From positions 21,513,943 through 21,577,942 of the forward strand of contig CM031864.1 of NCBI GenBank assembly GCA_018697195.1: a stretch of DNA of 64,000 nucleotides, written 5' to 3'. The DNA comes from Certhia americana (lineage: Eukaryota > Chordata > Aves > Passeriformes > Certhiidae). Shown piece by piece: positions 12,343 to 24,440 of this stretch (position 1 is its first letter; each line of letters starts with the position of its first letter). The notes under the pieces were generated by a model that saw only the letters and a list, made by a program, of their open reading frames with translations, was not told the origin of the DNA and searched no databases. The position numbers and the translations under genes were made by a program.

Positions 12343-14149
12343 CAGACCACTGCTGCTTTGAGCTTTATATGCAAATAAAGTCACATAAACAGAGTCTGAA
12401 CCTCGATGACTCATCAGATTACACAAACTAGACAAGGTCAGAACGCAAAAAAAAAAAACAAAAAAAAACCCCAACAAAACTACCAAGAGAGAAAGTGTTC
12501 AAAAAACAGCCCAAACAAAGCATGAAACCACACCAAAGTGGAAATTACTAGTTGGGGGATTTTCATAAATTATCAAATAGCAAGCCTCCAAATAGCCTAG
12601 TTAAGCACTGTTCCTGGCAGAGGTACGTCAGCGTGTTCAAAAGATGTAATCCTAAGAGGCTATCAACATATGGTGATGTTTTTGTTGGGTTGGGGTTTTT
12701 TTTAATCCTTTCTTAAGGGTTTTGTATCCTGTTTCTAACTCAGCTCACTATTTGGAATTCAGTTTATAATTTTGGGATAGGAGCCCAATAATTAGGCTCA
12801 GCTAGGAAGTTTTTTGTCATGTATAAACAGCAAGACTAGACAAAAAATAGCAATGACATAAATGTGACATATGACACAAGTTGGATTAAATTAAGAATAT
12901 GATAAAAATAGCTGTATAGCTGAAAAAATGCCTTGAGATAGAGGGGAAATAGGTCATCTAGACCCCTGCATAAAACAAGGCAAATCCAAGAGCAGCCTAG
13001 GGATAAGCAGGAAAGGGAAGAGAGAAACTAATTGTTTTCTTAGAACCTCTCTTTTTATGTCCAGTATTTTTAATTTGGAATTTTCCAGAGAAACAAATTC
13101 TGAAAGTGTGCTTCCTGTTGCAAATCATTTACAGTTATTTTATTATATTTAAATAAACTGTGTGGAGTGAAGGCAGTCAGAATAGGATGGGACTCCTAAA
13201 GATGCTAACTTGCAATGCTGGATTTCTCCAATATCAAATTTGGAGATTGATGACTTTGGCACAGTGGGAAAAAAAACCCAAGAAACAACACCCTATAATT
13301 AATATTTTGAAGGCAAATGAAAGCATTCTAGAATGCAGAAGTGTTAGTTTTAACAAACTTCTTTAACTCCTTGAAATTTCTTTTATAAAATTCTCTTGAG
13401 AGTTACAGACAGAAGCCAAAAAATGCCCTATAGAATTAAAGAAGGGGAACTACTTGAAACAGTTCAAATTCTGTTTTAGACTCGAAGAAGGAATTTCTGA
13501 ATGTATATGCATATGGTGGAGAACTATTTAATAGGGGTACTTACCTATATGTGTATACAAATGAAGTACCTTGAAAAAGTTTCTGAAAAATCTTTGCCAT
13601 GTTTGAGAAATGAAAAAAAAAAAAAAAAAAAAAAAAAAAACACCATTCTGCATTTGGCATGTCTCAAAGTCTTTTTGAGTGCAATTGCTCATCATCCTTC
13701 TAAGGCATGGTTTTCAGTAAAGGAAAAGCACTCCTTCATGGTAACTACTTGAAACTTTCTGGAAGCCCCAATGTAGAGTTTCTCTGGGAGCTATGTGGTA
13801 CTGCCAGAAATTCTAACAGTCTGGCAAGAAAACCTAATTAGAGCAGTATTGCAGTAGATCATAGTGCTATAGTTTGATTTGGCCAACAACATAGTTTATG
13901 AAGGGAAGAATTCTAAATGGATCTGGAGGGGAGTAAGCAACAATTTTTTGTTTAGATTTCAAAAGGTAAGTGTAAAAAATATCAACCTTGTGATAAGTAT
14001 TCTTGAATAGCAATATCCTATAGAATATCCATAGAATTTTACTTTGAAAAAACAATTCTCATTATTAATAGCATGGCCTATATCTAATTCACCCAGCTTT
14101 TGCATTCATTGCTTTAGAGAGAATTTAAAAAACAGATTATGTGGTCTAT
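12343..14149. other. Non-coding stretch, no gene seen
   Basis: AT-rich DNA with interrupted A runs at 12446-12470 and a 28-A run at 13613-13640. The open frame at 13501-13752 runs through the A tract (poly-Lys) and is not a gene. Confidence 0.55.
13613..13640 (+). repeat. Poly(A) run, 28 A
   Basis: One of the two longest homopolymers in the window. No AATAAA lies in the 40 bases upstream, and I do not recognise the upstream sequence as a processed transcript. The exact length is prone to sequencing error. Confidence 0.9.
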
Positions 14150-14545
14150 GCCTTGTAACAGTTTCTGCATAATGTCCTTGTTCTGCAGGGAATTTCATTA
14201 GCATGTGCCCTGATCTTGTCCTCCAAACCCTCATTGCTTTAGACAAGCATGGATTTAATTGAGAGAAAACCAAGCTGTGACTGTGGCTCAGGTGTGAAGT
14301 CTGTTTCCCTCAGCAAATTAAATCCAGTGTAATGACTGAGCTTTCTTTTCCTCACTGTCCATTTATGGGAGATTTAATACTGCATATTAATTATTTTGTT
14401 GGGCGATCTTACCATGATATTGTTTTTCCCATCATTTTGTGGGAGATTGATGCACAGATCAAATTGACTGTTTAATGCACTGTGAGGATGATTAACACCT
14501 TGAGGATGGATCACAAGGTTATTACAAGTCACCAGTTTTCATGAG
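14150..14545. promoter_or_regulatory. Candidate conserved non-coding element (enhancer-like)
   Basis: About 400 bp with dense homeodomain cores (TTTAATTGA, AAATTAAATCC, TATTAATTATTTTG, TGTTTAATGC, GATTAACACC). Repeated GGGAGATTTAAT and GGGAGATTGAT phrases lie about 80 bp apart, and there is little low-complexity sequence. Such a texture is common in deeply conserved vertebrate enhancers, especially in gene deserts. No alignment was available, and target gene and tissue are unknown. Confidence 0.3.
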
Positions 14546-14559
14546 GCTTCTACTTTAAA

Positions 14560-14760
14560 TCACAGCAAAAGAAGCAGTGGTCCCTGCTGACAGCGTGCTG
14601 TGTTTGGCTGAGCCCGCAGGCCCTGCACCAAAGGGTTCTGCAGAAAGGCCTGACCATCACCCCCATGCCAGAGAGGAGCTCTCAAAGTGTCATCAGCTCC
14701 TGCACTGACATCCAACTCATCCCCATGTGTCAGCAGTACCAAAGCAAACATTCAGGGAGT
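14560..14760. other. GC-richer island, unidentified
   Basis: A 200-bp patch of higher GC than its flanks with unique sequence. The minus strand has a 63-codon open frame through it (14560-14751) with no known motif. It could be a fragment of an old LTR or LINE, or an exon of a non-coding transcript. I cannot decide. Confidence 0.3.
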
Positions 14761-15042
14761 ATTCAGTTCATACCATCCAACCCCAGAATAAACTAAACAG
14801 GTACAAAACATTTTTCCCCCTCTGAGAAACTGAGAAATGATGCATCCCTCTTGAAGATATTCCCCCAGCAGAAATAATGTGAAAAGCCCGAAAAACAGAG
14901 GAATACTTCTTGTATGGAATGTGTGTCAATAGCACAGAATCTGAGCCAGGCCTGATGTGCTTCACGGTCACTAAATGTAAATGACAGAGCAAAATATTTG
15001 TAATTTGCCATATGATGAGTATATTAAATGCTTGCACACATG

Positions 15043-15055
15043 CACACACACACAC
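15043..15055 (+). repeat. Short CA microsatellite
   Basis: Six CA units following a CACACATG block and running into a short C tract. Confidence 0.8.
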
Positions 15056-16576
15056 CCCCCAAATTCATGAATCTAAAAGTTAGAGCACTATTTTTCACTT
15101 CCAGTCACAGGGAGGAGAGCAGTATAACCTCTCTGTTGGGAATGCAAGCAGTAGCTGTGCCTGCATGCAAATCCTGTTTATCACTGTTGCCATCAAGTTT
15201 AAGGGCACATAAATTTCCTTTCATAATACTTTTTCATCAAAGATCAATAAGCAGCCAGTAGCAAATCACCTAAAAAGAATGAATTTATATAATTGACTTG
15301 CTGTATTACATCCAGGAAATCACTCTAAAGTTTCCTATACAGCATGCAAAGTTTCAGTTCTAAGGAAACTATTTCTAGTAAATGACAGGAATTTAAGGGA
15401 GATCAGCTGTGGTAAATCTACTGAACCTTTTTTCCTGAGGATTGAACTCAACACATTACTTGTATTTTAAGATCTTCAAAACATATTGTTAAGCATTTTA
15501 GGGAAAAGCAGATAGAAGCAGCTGTTGATGACTATAAATTAAATGGATTTATAATGCCATATACCCCAGTATACAGATTTGCACTAGAATGGTAAGATAA
15601 AAGGAAATTCGTTAACAAGTCTATCATCTATCCTCATGGAGTCATAGCATCTAGAAAATTTTGCCACCCACTGGATCATAAACTTACAGTTCAGAGGATA
15701 TAGTGTTAGCTAGCAGCTGGATAGAGCAGCTCCTATTCTGTCCTGTGTGCTCACTTAGTATCAACCATTAATAAACAGACAGAAGTGTCAGATATACTGC
15801 TACATGTTTCATGGCCTTTGGGAAGAAATACAGCCCTATAAAAAGAGGTGGGACTAAAAAGCACTGAGATCTCGAGAGAATGGGACTGGCAGCTTGGAAA
15901 AGCCCCAGGCTGAGTTACTCCAAGCCAGGCCCTCATAAAACTGCTCTGACCTGAGCTGCTCAGAGAATAACTTGCACTGGGCACAGATGTGCTGTTAGAG
16001 ATGGAGGCTCAGATGTAGCAGAAAGTTTTAGTGCAAGTCTTCAAGTTCTTTCTTTTGTATCGTCAATTTCAACTGAAATTTGAAAGTTTACATATTTCTG
16101 CTCCAGAAATCTGTAGTAAAATAAAAGTCTTCCAATGGAAGAAGAATGAAAATGAGAATTAAGTTAATTTATCCAGAATATCAAATAAAATAATTTAAGT
16201 CAACTTAAGAAATAAATATAAACTCTATAGTCTTAAGTGCCTGAAATGGCAGCAAATCTGATCATAACCAGAAAGATTATTAAACTCAACTGTGTTTCTT
16301 CCCCGCTCCTTCTTCCAAACATCTCCACTACTCTCTACATTTCCCATTTTCTACATGCATTCTGCATTTGCCATTTTGTAATTCAGAAAAAAGGCACTTG
16401 TTTCCCAAAAAAAAAAAAAATAGAAGTTTTTTGGTACTTGATTTGCCCTATTTTCCTCAATTCCAAAAAAGGTGGTTTTACCCATCAAATGACACATTCT
16501 TAAGAAACTTTGCAAGAGCTACAGCCCTGACTGACCTCAGTGAATGAAATCCTCAATGAATTGCATTCCCGTTCTG

Positions 16577-16680
16577 AAAAAAAAAAAAATTAAAACCAAC
16601 CAAACCACAAAAAATCTCAACACCCCCACAAAACAACAACAAAACCCCTACAAGCTAACAAACAAAAACACCCCCAGCAA
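16577..16680 (+). repeat. A/C-rich low-complexity tract
   Basis: The tract starts with 13 A and continues for about 90 bases composed almost only of A and C (CAAAACAACAACAAAACCCC-type units), with few T and almost no G. The strong strand asymmetry is characteristic of bird A/C-rich simple repeats. Confidence 0.8.
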
Positions 16681-17586
16681 CTCAGACTCTGCTGGCTGTG
16701 GGGCAGCAGTAGCCATATCAATCCAGCATTGCTTCATAAAAACTGACTTTAATTCCTCTGCTAATAGAAGTTTCTCAGCACATGGCTTTCTAAAGGAAAG
16801 ACTAATTTCTTTTAGCTAAAAATATACTGTTATACTTCTGGCAAACTTGCAATGAGCTCCTTATAGGAGCACAGTATTCTTGCACATTACAGAAAAGTGC
16901 TCCTCCTCTCAGGTTAATCCCCTAAACTGTGCAAAAGGCTGTTCATAGTCCTACTAACAAGAACAGCACAGAAGTTGGTTGGAGTGACCTTAACCTTGCA
17001 CCTCCATTATTCAGAATTCTCTTGTTTCATTGACATTCAGCCTTGATAGTGCACTGGACTGTATCTTATATTTTGTGAGAATAATGTAGGGCTTATAAAT
17101 ATATTTATATATATAAAAATACACAAAAATTACACACTATATCTTCAAAATTGTGTATTCTTTTAATGCTCTACATCTTTAAATTACTAGTGTGTTCTCA
17201 AACTTCTTAGCACTTTAACAAGGTATTCTGGATGGGAATAATAGAAATTGCAAAACAAGAGATCAGATACTTTTTCTTTGAGATTTCCTGAAAAGACCCA
17301 AATGACTGAAATGAAGGACAGCAGAAGAAACTAAAGACAAGGAAAGTAAGAAAGTCTGTTGAATCAATAATAGACTGCTTCAGTCAGAAGTATTCTGAAG
17401 AGACTGCTCTTGGGTCATGAGCCTGGGCAGGTTTTTGAACACCCTGCTCTTCAGAGAATTTAGCCTTTTGCCTTTCCCTGTTCTGTGTAAAAGTTATCTT
17501 GCTGCCAAGACTCTATGTAAGATGGTATCTCAATCGATATCTGCTTTGAATATTTCTGTCAGGTACTCTGCTCCAGTTGACAACAA

Positions 17587-17607
17587 TTTTTTTTTTTTTT
17601 TTTTTTT
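17587..17607 (+). repeat. Poly(T) run, 21 T
   Basis: Uninterrupted run of 21 T. No recognisable retroelement is attached. Confidence 0.9.
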
Positions 17608-17989
17608 GGTGCTAATTTTTACCATCATTTTCTTGCTATTTAATGTTTCATAGGCAAAAAATATTTATGGAAGGTTAATATTCTGGTATCAGAGTCTTCT
17701 TAAAAAAAGTTTCTGAAACATTCATAACATCTAGAAATTACTTAGGAACAACTTACTTTTCTTATCAGTATGAATTACCTTTTAAAATGCAACTTTTATT
17801 CACATATAAAATTACGTTTTATCATAAGTATAAATATAATTCTTTTGAGAAATAAAGGAATTATTTATTAGCAACAGCCCAGACAGATTTTTTCCTTGTT
17901 CAGGCTGGCAAAATGTAAAATTTAGTCTGGTCTTAAATAGTTAAAGATTTAATTTCTTCTTTTCCCTAAAGTGGAAGAACACCTCTCTA

Positions 17990-18190
17990 CTTATAAAAGA
18001 CAAAGGGAGGTATTTAACAAGTCCGCAGTCAACAAAGCACAGGTTTACCCTTCATCTGGAAGAGGTGGATGACAACAAAAGTTTGTGTAATTCCTCCTGG
18101 ATTAATAAATGGATGGAGAAGGCTAATAGCCTTTTGCTAATCCCATCAACATAGCCAGCACCAACATTTTATTGTTTGCATTATTTTAAA
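17990..18190. promoter_or_regulatory. Candidate conserved non-coding element
   Basis: Within 200 bp there is TTTAACAAGTCCGCAGTC, TGGATTAATAAATGG, a small dyad AAGGCT-AAT-AGCCTT (18119-18133), GCTAATCCC (a Bicoid/Otx-like core) and TTTATTGTTTGC (a forkhead-like core). Complexity is high and there are no repeat signs. This is an inference from motif texture only. Confidence 0.28.
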
Positions 18191-20044
18191 ATTTATCTCT
18201 TATTTAACACACTTATTTTTACTCATATCTTCGGATAGCTGGAAAGCTTTAGGTCATGATTTAGTAATGCATTTAAGTCCTAAGATATTCAGCATGACTG
18301 TTTAAACATCCTTAAAATGAAAATATACTTTCCCATACCAGAAGTCTTTCCAGCATTTGTTCCTCAGGGCTCTTTACAGATCAAGGTCTACTTCTGCAAT
18401 ATTTTCAAGTAATTGTAAAGCAGTTATCAATTAAGACTCATTTAAATTGGCACAGTCTATGGTAATAGCTAATGTGGGATGCATAAATACTGACATCTAC
18501 ATGTATATTCTCAATCTATTTCCCCCTTTTTTTGTCAATATTGTTTCTGTGTACCTTTTTTATGGCAGAGAACTGCTGAGCTACAAGAAAATGAAGGGAA
18601 CAAATAATTACTGTAGGAAAAATGAGGGTAAGTGGCTAAAATGGGGCTACTGTGAGCATTTGCAGGTTTAATATAGCTAGTAGCACTTCAAAAAACATTT
18701 GTCAGTATTTGAAGCTTAGTGTGCTGCCTGTCCTGTGCTGTCCAAGGAAAGCAAGCTGCTCCAGGGACTCAGGGACCAGCCATTTATTTTAGGCCACAGT
18801 CAACCACTTCTTCCAAAAACACCCTTTCTGCAGAGTTATAGCCTTGGTTTAAAACTTCAGTCACAAAAGTATCTCAGTACAAATCACATTTACATCTTTA
18901 AGAAGGGAATGGTTTCAAAGCAGGATGGTTTCAAACAATACTACTAAACCTGAAGCCACACAGGACTTAGGTTTTGCTGGTTCAGTGCACTTCATTACCA
19001 CTGAAAATTGAGCTTCTTCACCCTGTTTTGGTACCTGTAGAAACAACCCAGATGCACAGGCAGGTGTGATTTCTCCTCCTATATTATAAGCCTGACTGTA
19101 TTATCCTGTTTAATAGGTGCTCTCAATTAGTGCTTATTGTTCAAATTCATGAGTTTATACAACCTCAGAGGTGCTGGTTAAAAATGTCACTAGCAAAAGT
19201 TTTAGTAGATAGATATTTTACAAGTGGCTCCAGAATCATCCTGTCATTTCAGCTGGTTAGTAAAATGAGTGACTACTTCACCATATTGACAAAAAAAAAT
19301 AAATTAAGTGCCTTAGAACACAGGATTAGATTCACTGCTCAGTCAGTGATCCCTCTTCTTAGGTTCAGAATCACAATTATCCTGCAGGCTCTCCATCACA
19401 GAGGAGAGACCAACACCTCCACTAGGAAAGGATAGGGCTGGTACAGAAGCAGATGGCTCCTGTTTGACCATGAGAGACGTGATTCAGCACCTGTCCCTGG
19501 GCAGAAGGAACTCATTTGGCAGAGGGCTGCAGCAGAGCCTTGAACAGGCTTGTAAAGGCACCCTCCTGTCAGAGAGCAGCTCCTCTGCAATGCAGCTGAT
19601 CTCCAAGGGTGCAAACTGGTGCCAAATTGCCTAAGGCCAGATTCATAGCAAAGATTCAGCGTGCATTTGCTTGATTTATTTTGTTTTCCATTACATTCTT
19701 GCTGCTCTTTTTTTTTCCAGAGAACAGCCTATGATTTTAATGGGATATGCCTTGTTAAATGCTGTTTAGCACTCTGAATGCACCCATAGGATCTATTTTG
19801 CCTATTTTAAAGTGATGCTATAAAGCTTCTAAATCCATATCTTGACTATTTAAGAAAAAAATGCTTGCTTTACTTAATGGTTTACAGGTTAAGTAGGTGG
19901 AACAGGTTAATAATGAATATGCATTTATAAACACTTCCTGCAAGTGAGATGTTATATCCATTCAGTCATGTCTCCAACATGGAAGCACTATAAAGAAAGA
20001 TAAATACATGAGTCTTCATGGTGGTGGAATACTTAAGGAATGCA
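18191..20044. other. Non-coding stretch, no gene seen
   Basis: Mostly unique AT-rich DNA. The part at 19380-19625 is GC-richer and unidentified. The frames crossing it (19130-19435 plus, 19396-19614 minus) show no domain and no splice context that I trust. Confidence 0.5.
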
Positions 20045-20080
20045 GGGTTGGAATTAGATGATCTTTCAGGTCCCTTTAAG
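20045..20080 (+). mobile_element. CR1 LINE 3'-tail scrap
   Basis: About 35 bases (GGGTTGGAATTAGATGATC, then TTTCAGGTCCCTTT) match the familiar bird CR1 3' end on the plus strand. The rest of the element, including the terminal octamer repeats, is not recognisable. It is a short remnant and could have been cut by a deletion. Confidence 0.6.
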
Positions 20081-22749
20081 GACCAGTTTGAGCAGACCAT
20101 TTCACAGGCTGCTGGGAACCCATTAGGATGCTGCACAGAATTGCTCACACAGATGTGACAAGGATTCATATCTATAAACAATGTTGTTGCACATTAAATC
20201 ACTGTGGAGCTACAGCCTATCTATCACTATTGGAGGATATCTATAGTTCTTGTCTAGCTCACTGGAGGATGTGTCTCCTATGCAAAAGCCCTTTGTGTGG
20301 CTGTTAATTTGGGCTATATGAGAAATACTGAGTGTTGCTGTAGTTGTTCACAGAACTCATTCCTCAAATCTGCTCCCCAGGAAAGGAATAACTGCAGATA
20401 TAATTTCCTCCCCTTGCACCCCTTTCTTGCCAACAGCAAAAGCAAATCAGGGCACACTTGTCTCAAGCATTTCTCAGTGTTATTTGAAGTTCTTAAGTTG
20501 AAATTTAATTTGTCTCAAGATTTTTATGTAGCAACAACAATGGCCATTTTATTGTTAATCACCTGAAATAATAAAGGCTGTAAGTCAAATAAAACACACT
20601 CTACAATTATCACAGATGTTTTTCCAAGCTAATTAAGCCCACTTATGGGAAAAATAACAATTACATTTCCATGATGGTGTCCTTTGAAAAGATACCTGGA
20701 ATTACTCTACAAAGAATGATAAAGAATTTTAGTAATATTTTTACATCTGATGTCAGAATGACAGTGGCAGGGAAATCTTACATTGTGCATTTGAAATCAA
20801 ACAGTGCAGCAAGTGCAGAAGAATTGGAATTAGATCCTCTCATTTCAAGGCTGACTGTGAATGAAATTTGTTTCTTGCCTGTCAGAAACACTTTTTCTCT
20901 GTTTTGAATGTATTTTGGTTGCCTTCCCTTCTTGTTTTCTCTGTCCACAATGTCCAGGTGGACTTATTACCCATTCTGTGGCAGGTCAGTAAAAGCCTGA
21001 GTCCACACTGTACTCCAGGAGTTTCACTGCCTTCTGCAAATGCCTCAGTCATGTCAACATTAAAACCACCACAGGATGCAAAACTCTTATCTGTGGTAAG
21101 CAACAAATCCAAACTGTTATTTTTACTCTTTATTCATCATATTTTACTGCCTGAAAACTAAGATAAAGTCTCTCCCTTTGCTTCTACTAAAACTTGTGAC
21201 TTTTGAAAATTCTACTTATTAACAATAGCCTATTGAAAAACACCAAAACAAACCAAAATCAAACATTTCAAATAGCCCATTAAAAAAACCAACCCTTTCA
21301 AACAATGATCTACTTAGAAAGATTAGTTCAAGTTGTAGAAATGCAGAAGATGCAGGGAAGAGCATAAAAATTATTTCCTGGCAGAGATTTTTCAATCACT
21401 TATCACAAAACTGAGGCATCCAAACATCAGAAGCTACTTTTTTAAATGTAAAGGTCATAACTAACATCTGTCTCTCATATTCTCATGTATAAAATAGATT
21501 TAATGAGTTTAGGGTGTGTAGAGGGGTCTGAGATTCTGAGAGAAAAAGCTCTTTTTAGGTGCCAGTCAGGCCCAGGTGTGCTGCTAAGGAACCAAAGCAC
21601 CCAGCATTTACTGTACATTCTTGTTTAAAGACAGAGGTGGAACCATAACCTTATTCCACTGACAGCCTTCCCTGTTCAACAAGTTCAGACACGGGGAGCA
21701 ATGGGATTTCTGTTCTCTACAGCAAAAACCATCCATGAAACAGAAGGGACTGTATGTAACTTTTGTGCAACACAGGCTCTCCATGGGATGTACAGAAATT
21801 AAGAGATGATAGTTATATAGGGATACAGGTTATGAGTGAAAGGGATCTTAGACTTTCATGGATGGTAGGTTATCACTGGTTAAACTGCATGGCCTGATCT
21901 TTGAACCCTGAGCACCAAGAGAAATGAATGATTACTTATCAGACAGAAGTTGTTCTTTCAGTACTCCCTCTGTTCATCCAGCTATTAAAAGGTTCACCAT
22001 AGGACAAGTTTAGGATATTCCCCCAGGTTAATGAATCCACAGATTAAAAAAAAGGAATCATTTTAATGTATGTCTCTGTAGAAAGGATGGTATTCTCAAT
22101 TAGGATAAATCCCGTGATATTAAAGCTGTGGCATAAGAGAATGTGACTTCCAGTGTTTCTCTTACTGAAATCAAGTAAGTGTAGCACAAGTTCTGCTGGA
22201 TCACTGTACTGGCTGTGTTCTGGCCAATTATTCAACCATGCAAGAGAAATTGAGGAGTAATGCACACCACATAAGGTTCATGCGATAGTGCATACTCAAA
22301 CTGCCTGACAAAAATTATAAAAATCTACAGGACAGAATTAAAACGTTTTAAATACAATAGCTTGAAAGAATATACTGAAAATGTGTTATGGTTTGCAACG
22401 GGTCAAAGCACTATTTTAGCAAAACCACAAATTATTTATAAAAATGGGTAACGTGGATCATTAGTAATAACCACAATTCCACTTATGGATTGAACTCTTT
22501 CAGCCAGAGGATCACAGTTTTATTGTCTGTATTCACAGCACAAACCCACTGTCTGAATAAGTGGGCTTCCATTCTGGAAAACACAGGAAAAATAATTGGT
22601 TGCAAGGCTCACGCTTGCTCTCAATTGTATCAATTTCTTTTGTGCATGACATCAGCTAAGCTCTTAGATTCTCTGCATTTTCCTGAGCACAGGCTGGTGC
22701 TCTTAAGAACTCCTTACAACATCCCAGAATTTTCGAGTTGTTGCGAAAC

Positions 22750-22806
22750 AAGAAGTTAAGTAAGAAGTTAAAAAATAACATTAATAAACTAAGTTAAAAA
22801 TAACAA
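22750..22806 (+). repeat. Degenerate short tandem duplications
   Basis: AAGAAGTTAA occurs twice and an AGTTAAAAATAACA-like unit recurs about 35 bases further on, making a small patchwork of AAGTTAA-type repeats. Confidence 0.5.
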
Positions 22807-23504
22807 AACAGGTAAAGGGAGACCACAGGCCCTGTGAAGACCTCCTGACATGGTGAAACCAAAAGAGTTGTGAACAGAGCTCTTATCAACATCACCAGGA
22901 AGCAAAGCAAAAAAATGGGGACAGGGGAAAAAAAAAACAAACTAGAAATTCTATCAGGTGTAATTTACTCTAATTATTACTTAAACTTACTTCTCTGAAG
23001 TTAGTAAAAGTGAAAAGTATAGAACAACCACTGTCTTAGTAAAGGCCTGTTCCACTGATAGGGAGTAAAGTTTCTCCTGGCATTTAATCAAGTGAAGTGT
23101 AATTTGCTGTGAGAAAGATACATGCCCCTAACAAAACAAATAATGAAAACTATGTCAAAGAGATTTGTAACAGTACATTAACAAATTAATAATAATTCTG
23201 ACTCCCCTAAATATATTATTCTTATGACAGTAATTTCAAAATATGATAACCAGTTCTAAATGAATTCAACAAGGAATGTGAATCTGCATAGCAAGAGCTC
23301 CTTCCTTCCTAGCACTTTCAGATCAAACAGATGCAGGACCAGACTTCCATAAGAGCCCAGGGGGTTAATCTTCAAGGGCTCAGCACCCTCAGCTGTGGAG
23401 GGACAGATTTTTCAATATACCAAGGTCATATTTAGACACTTTCATGATTTCAAGAAGCAGCTGCCCCCCGTTGCCCTGGCAGTGCCACAGAGATCAGGGC
23501 TCTG

Positions 23505-23518
23505 CACACACACACACA
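23505..23518 (+). repeat. Short CA microsatellite, 7 units
   Basis: Seven uninterrupted CA units in otherwise unique sequence. Confidence 0.85.
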
Positions 23519-24120
23519 ACACTGAGCTCTTGGGTTGAACATGATCACTTTGTTTTAGTGCCTAAACTGGGGATAAGCTTTTCGAAGGAAGTCTGGCCCA
23601 CATTGTGGATAATGACTTTTCTTTCAAAAATCTGGTACATAGAGCATTCTTTGGATTTCTGACAAGAACCTCCTTTCTCATCTAAAACCAGACAGACCAA
23701 GTGGGTGACCTGCTGTGCATAGTTACATGGAAGCTGAAAGCTTATTGCTCTATCTGAAGTGTGTACCATACAAGAATCCTAACTAAAAGTGAATACAAGT
23801 GTTAGTTTTAACTCTTCATTTATTATAAAATTCTCAGGTCTCCCTGTCCTTCTAGAAGGGGTTATGTGGCACCACAGTAACACTTGACAGCCTATACAAA
23901 TGAGCATTGTGATGTTGTATTGCTGCATTACTACTACACCAAAGACTCCAATGGATATTGAGGTTTAACATGTTAATTGTAGCACAAAGAATGTTGAGAC
24001 AGGCTCACATGCACAAAGACTTTTTAGTAGGGTCCTTAGCTAATGGCCTACTCTAATAGTGCAAATTATTTTGGTGATGAAATTACGAGAGCAGGACAAA
24101 GAGAAAAGACAAATTGGATC

Positions 24121-24440
24121 TCTGTCCGGTAACCAGCTGGGGGAAGATGAGTGCCCCACCCTGGGCATCCCCACCAGCTGGTTGGGGATACAGCAAGTTT
24201 TCTACCAACACATCTCCCAAGTAACTATCTGATTTCATCAGGACCTGATCAAACTCCCAACAGGCTGCTCCTGCTGATAATGATGCTTGTGCTGACAGGA
24301 GCAGGCGTTAACCAGGGCAGCTGCTGCACAGCATCTGGTTTGTCACCCTTACACATGTGTGTCATTGGGTCACCTGCTGTAAACCAAGAGCTACCACCAA
24401 CTGCCAAAAAAAAAAAAAAAGAGGTGGGCAGTAAGAGACA
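24121..24440. other. GC-richer patch with inverted repeat and A run
   Basis: AACCAGCTGG (24131-24140) and CCAGCTGGTT (24174-24183) are exact inverted copies 33 bases apart. About 220 bp later comes a run of 15 A (24406-24420). The layout, a GC-richer body ending in an A run, could suggest a retrocopied transcript, but there is no AATAAA and no product that I recognise. Confidence 0.3.

Larger units (their letters stand above)
14761..17869. other. Non-coding stretch with simple repeats
   Basis: Unique AT-rich DNA carrying a short CA repeat (15043-15055), A runs (16407-16420, 16577-16589), an A/C-rich tract and a T run (17587-17607). An AT-rich, ATATTT-repetitive patch lies at 17096-17125. I see no gene. 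Confidence 0.55.
20081..24120. other. Non-coding stretch, no gene seen
   Basis: Unique DNA. The open frame at 20671-20907 reads more protein-like than most (few low-complexity residues) but has no recognised family. Minor items are AAGAAGTTAA and AGTTAAAAATAACA duplications at 22750-22806 and seven CA units at 23505-23518. Confidence 0.5.

Noticed and set aside
13613..13640. Processed pseudogene tail at the 28-A run
   Set aside because: No AATAAA, no target duplication and no recognisable transcript upstream. Retrocopies are rare in birds.
20671..20907. 78-codon frame with a protein-like feel
   Set aside because: The residue mix looks reasonable and a GKSYIVHL-type phrase recalled an ADAM prodomain, but nothing around it supports that family, and the flanks lack clear exon boundaries.
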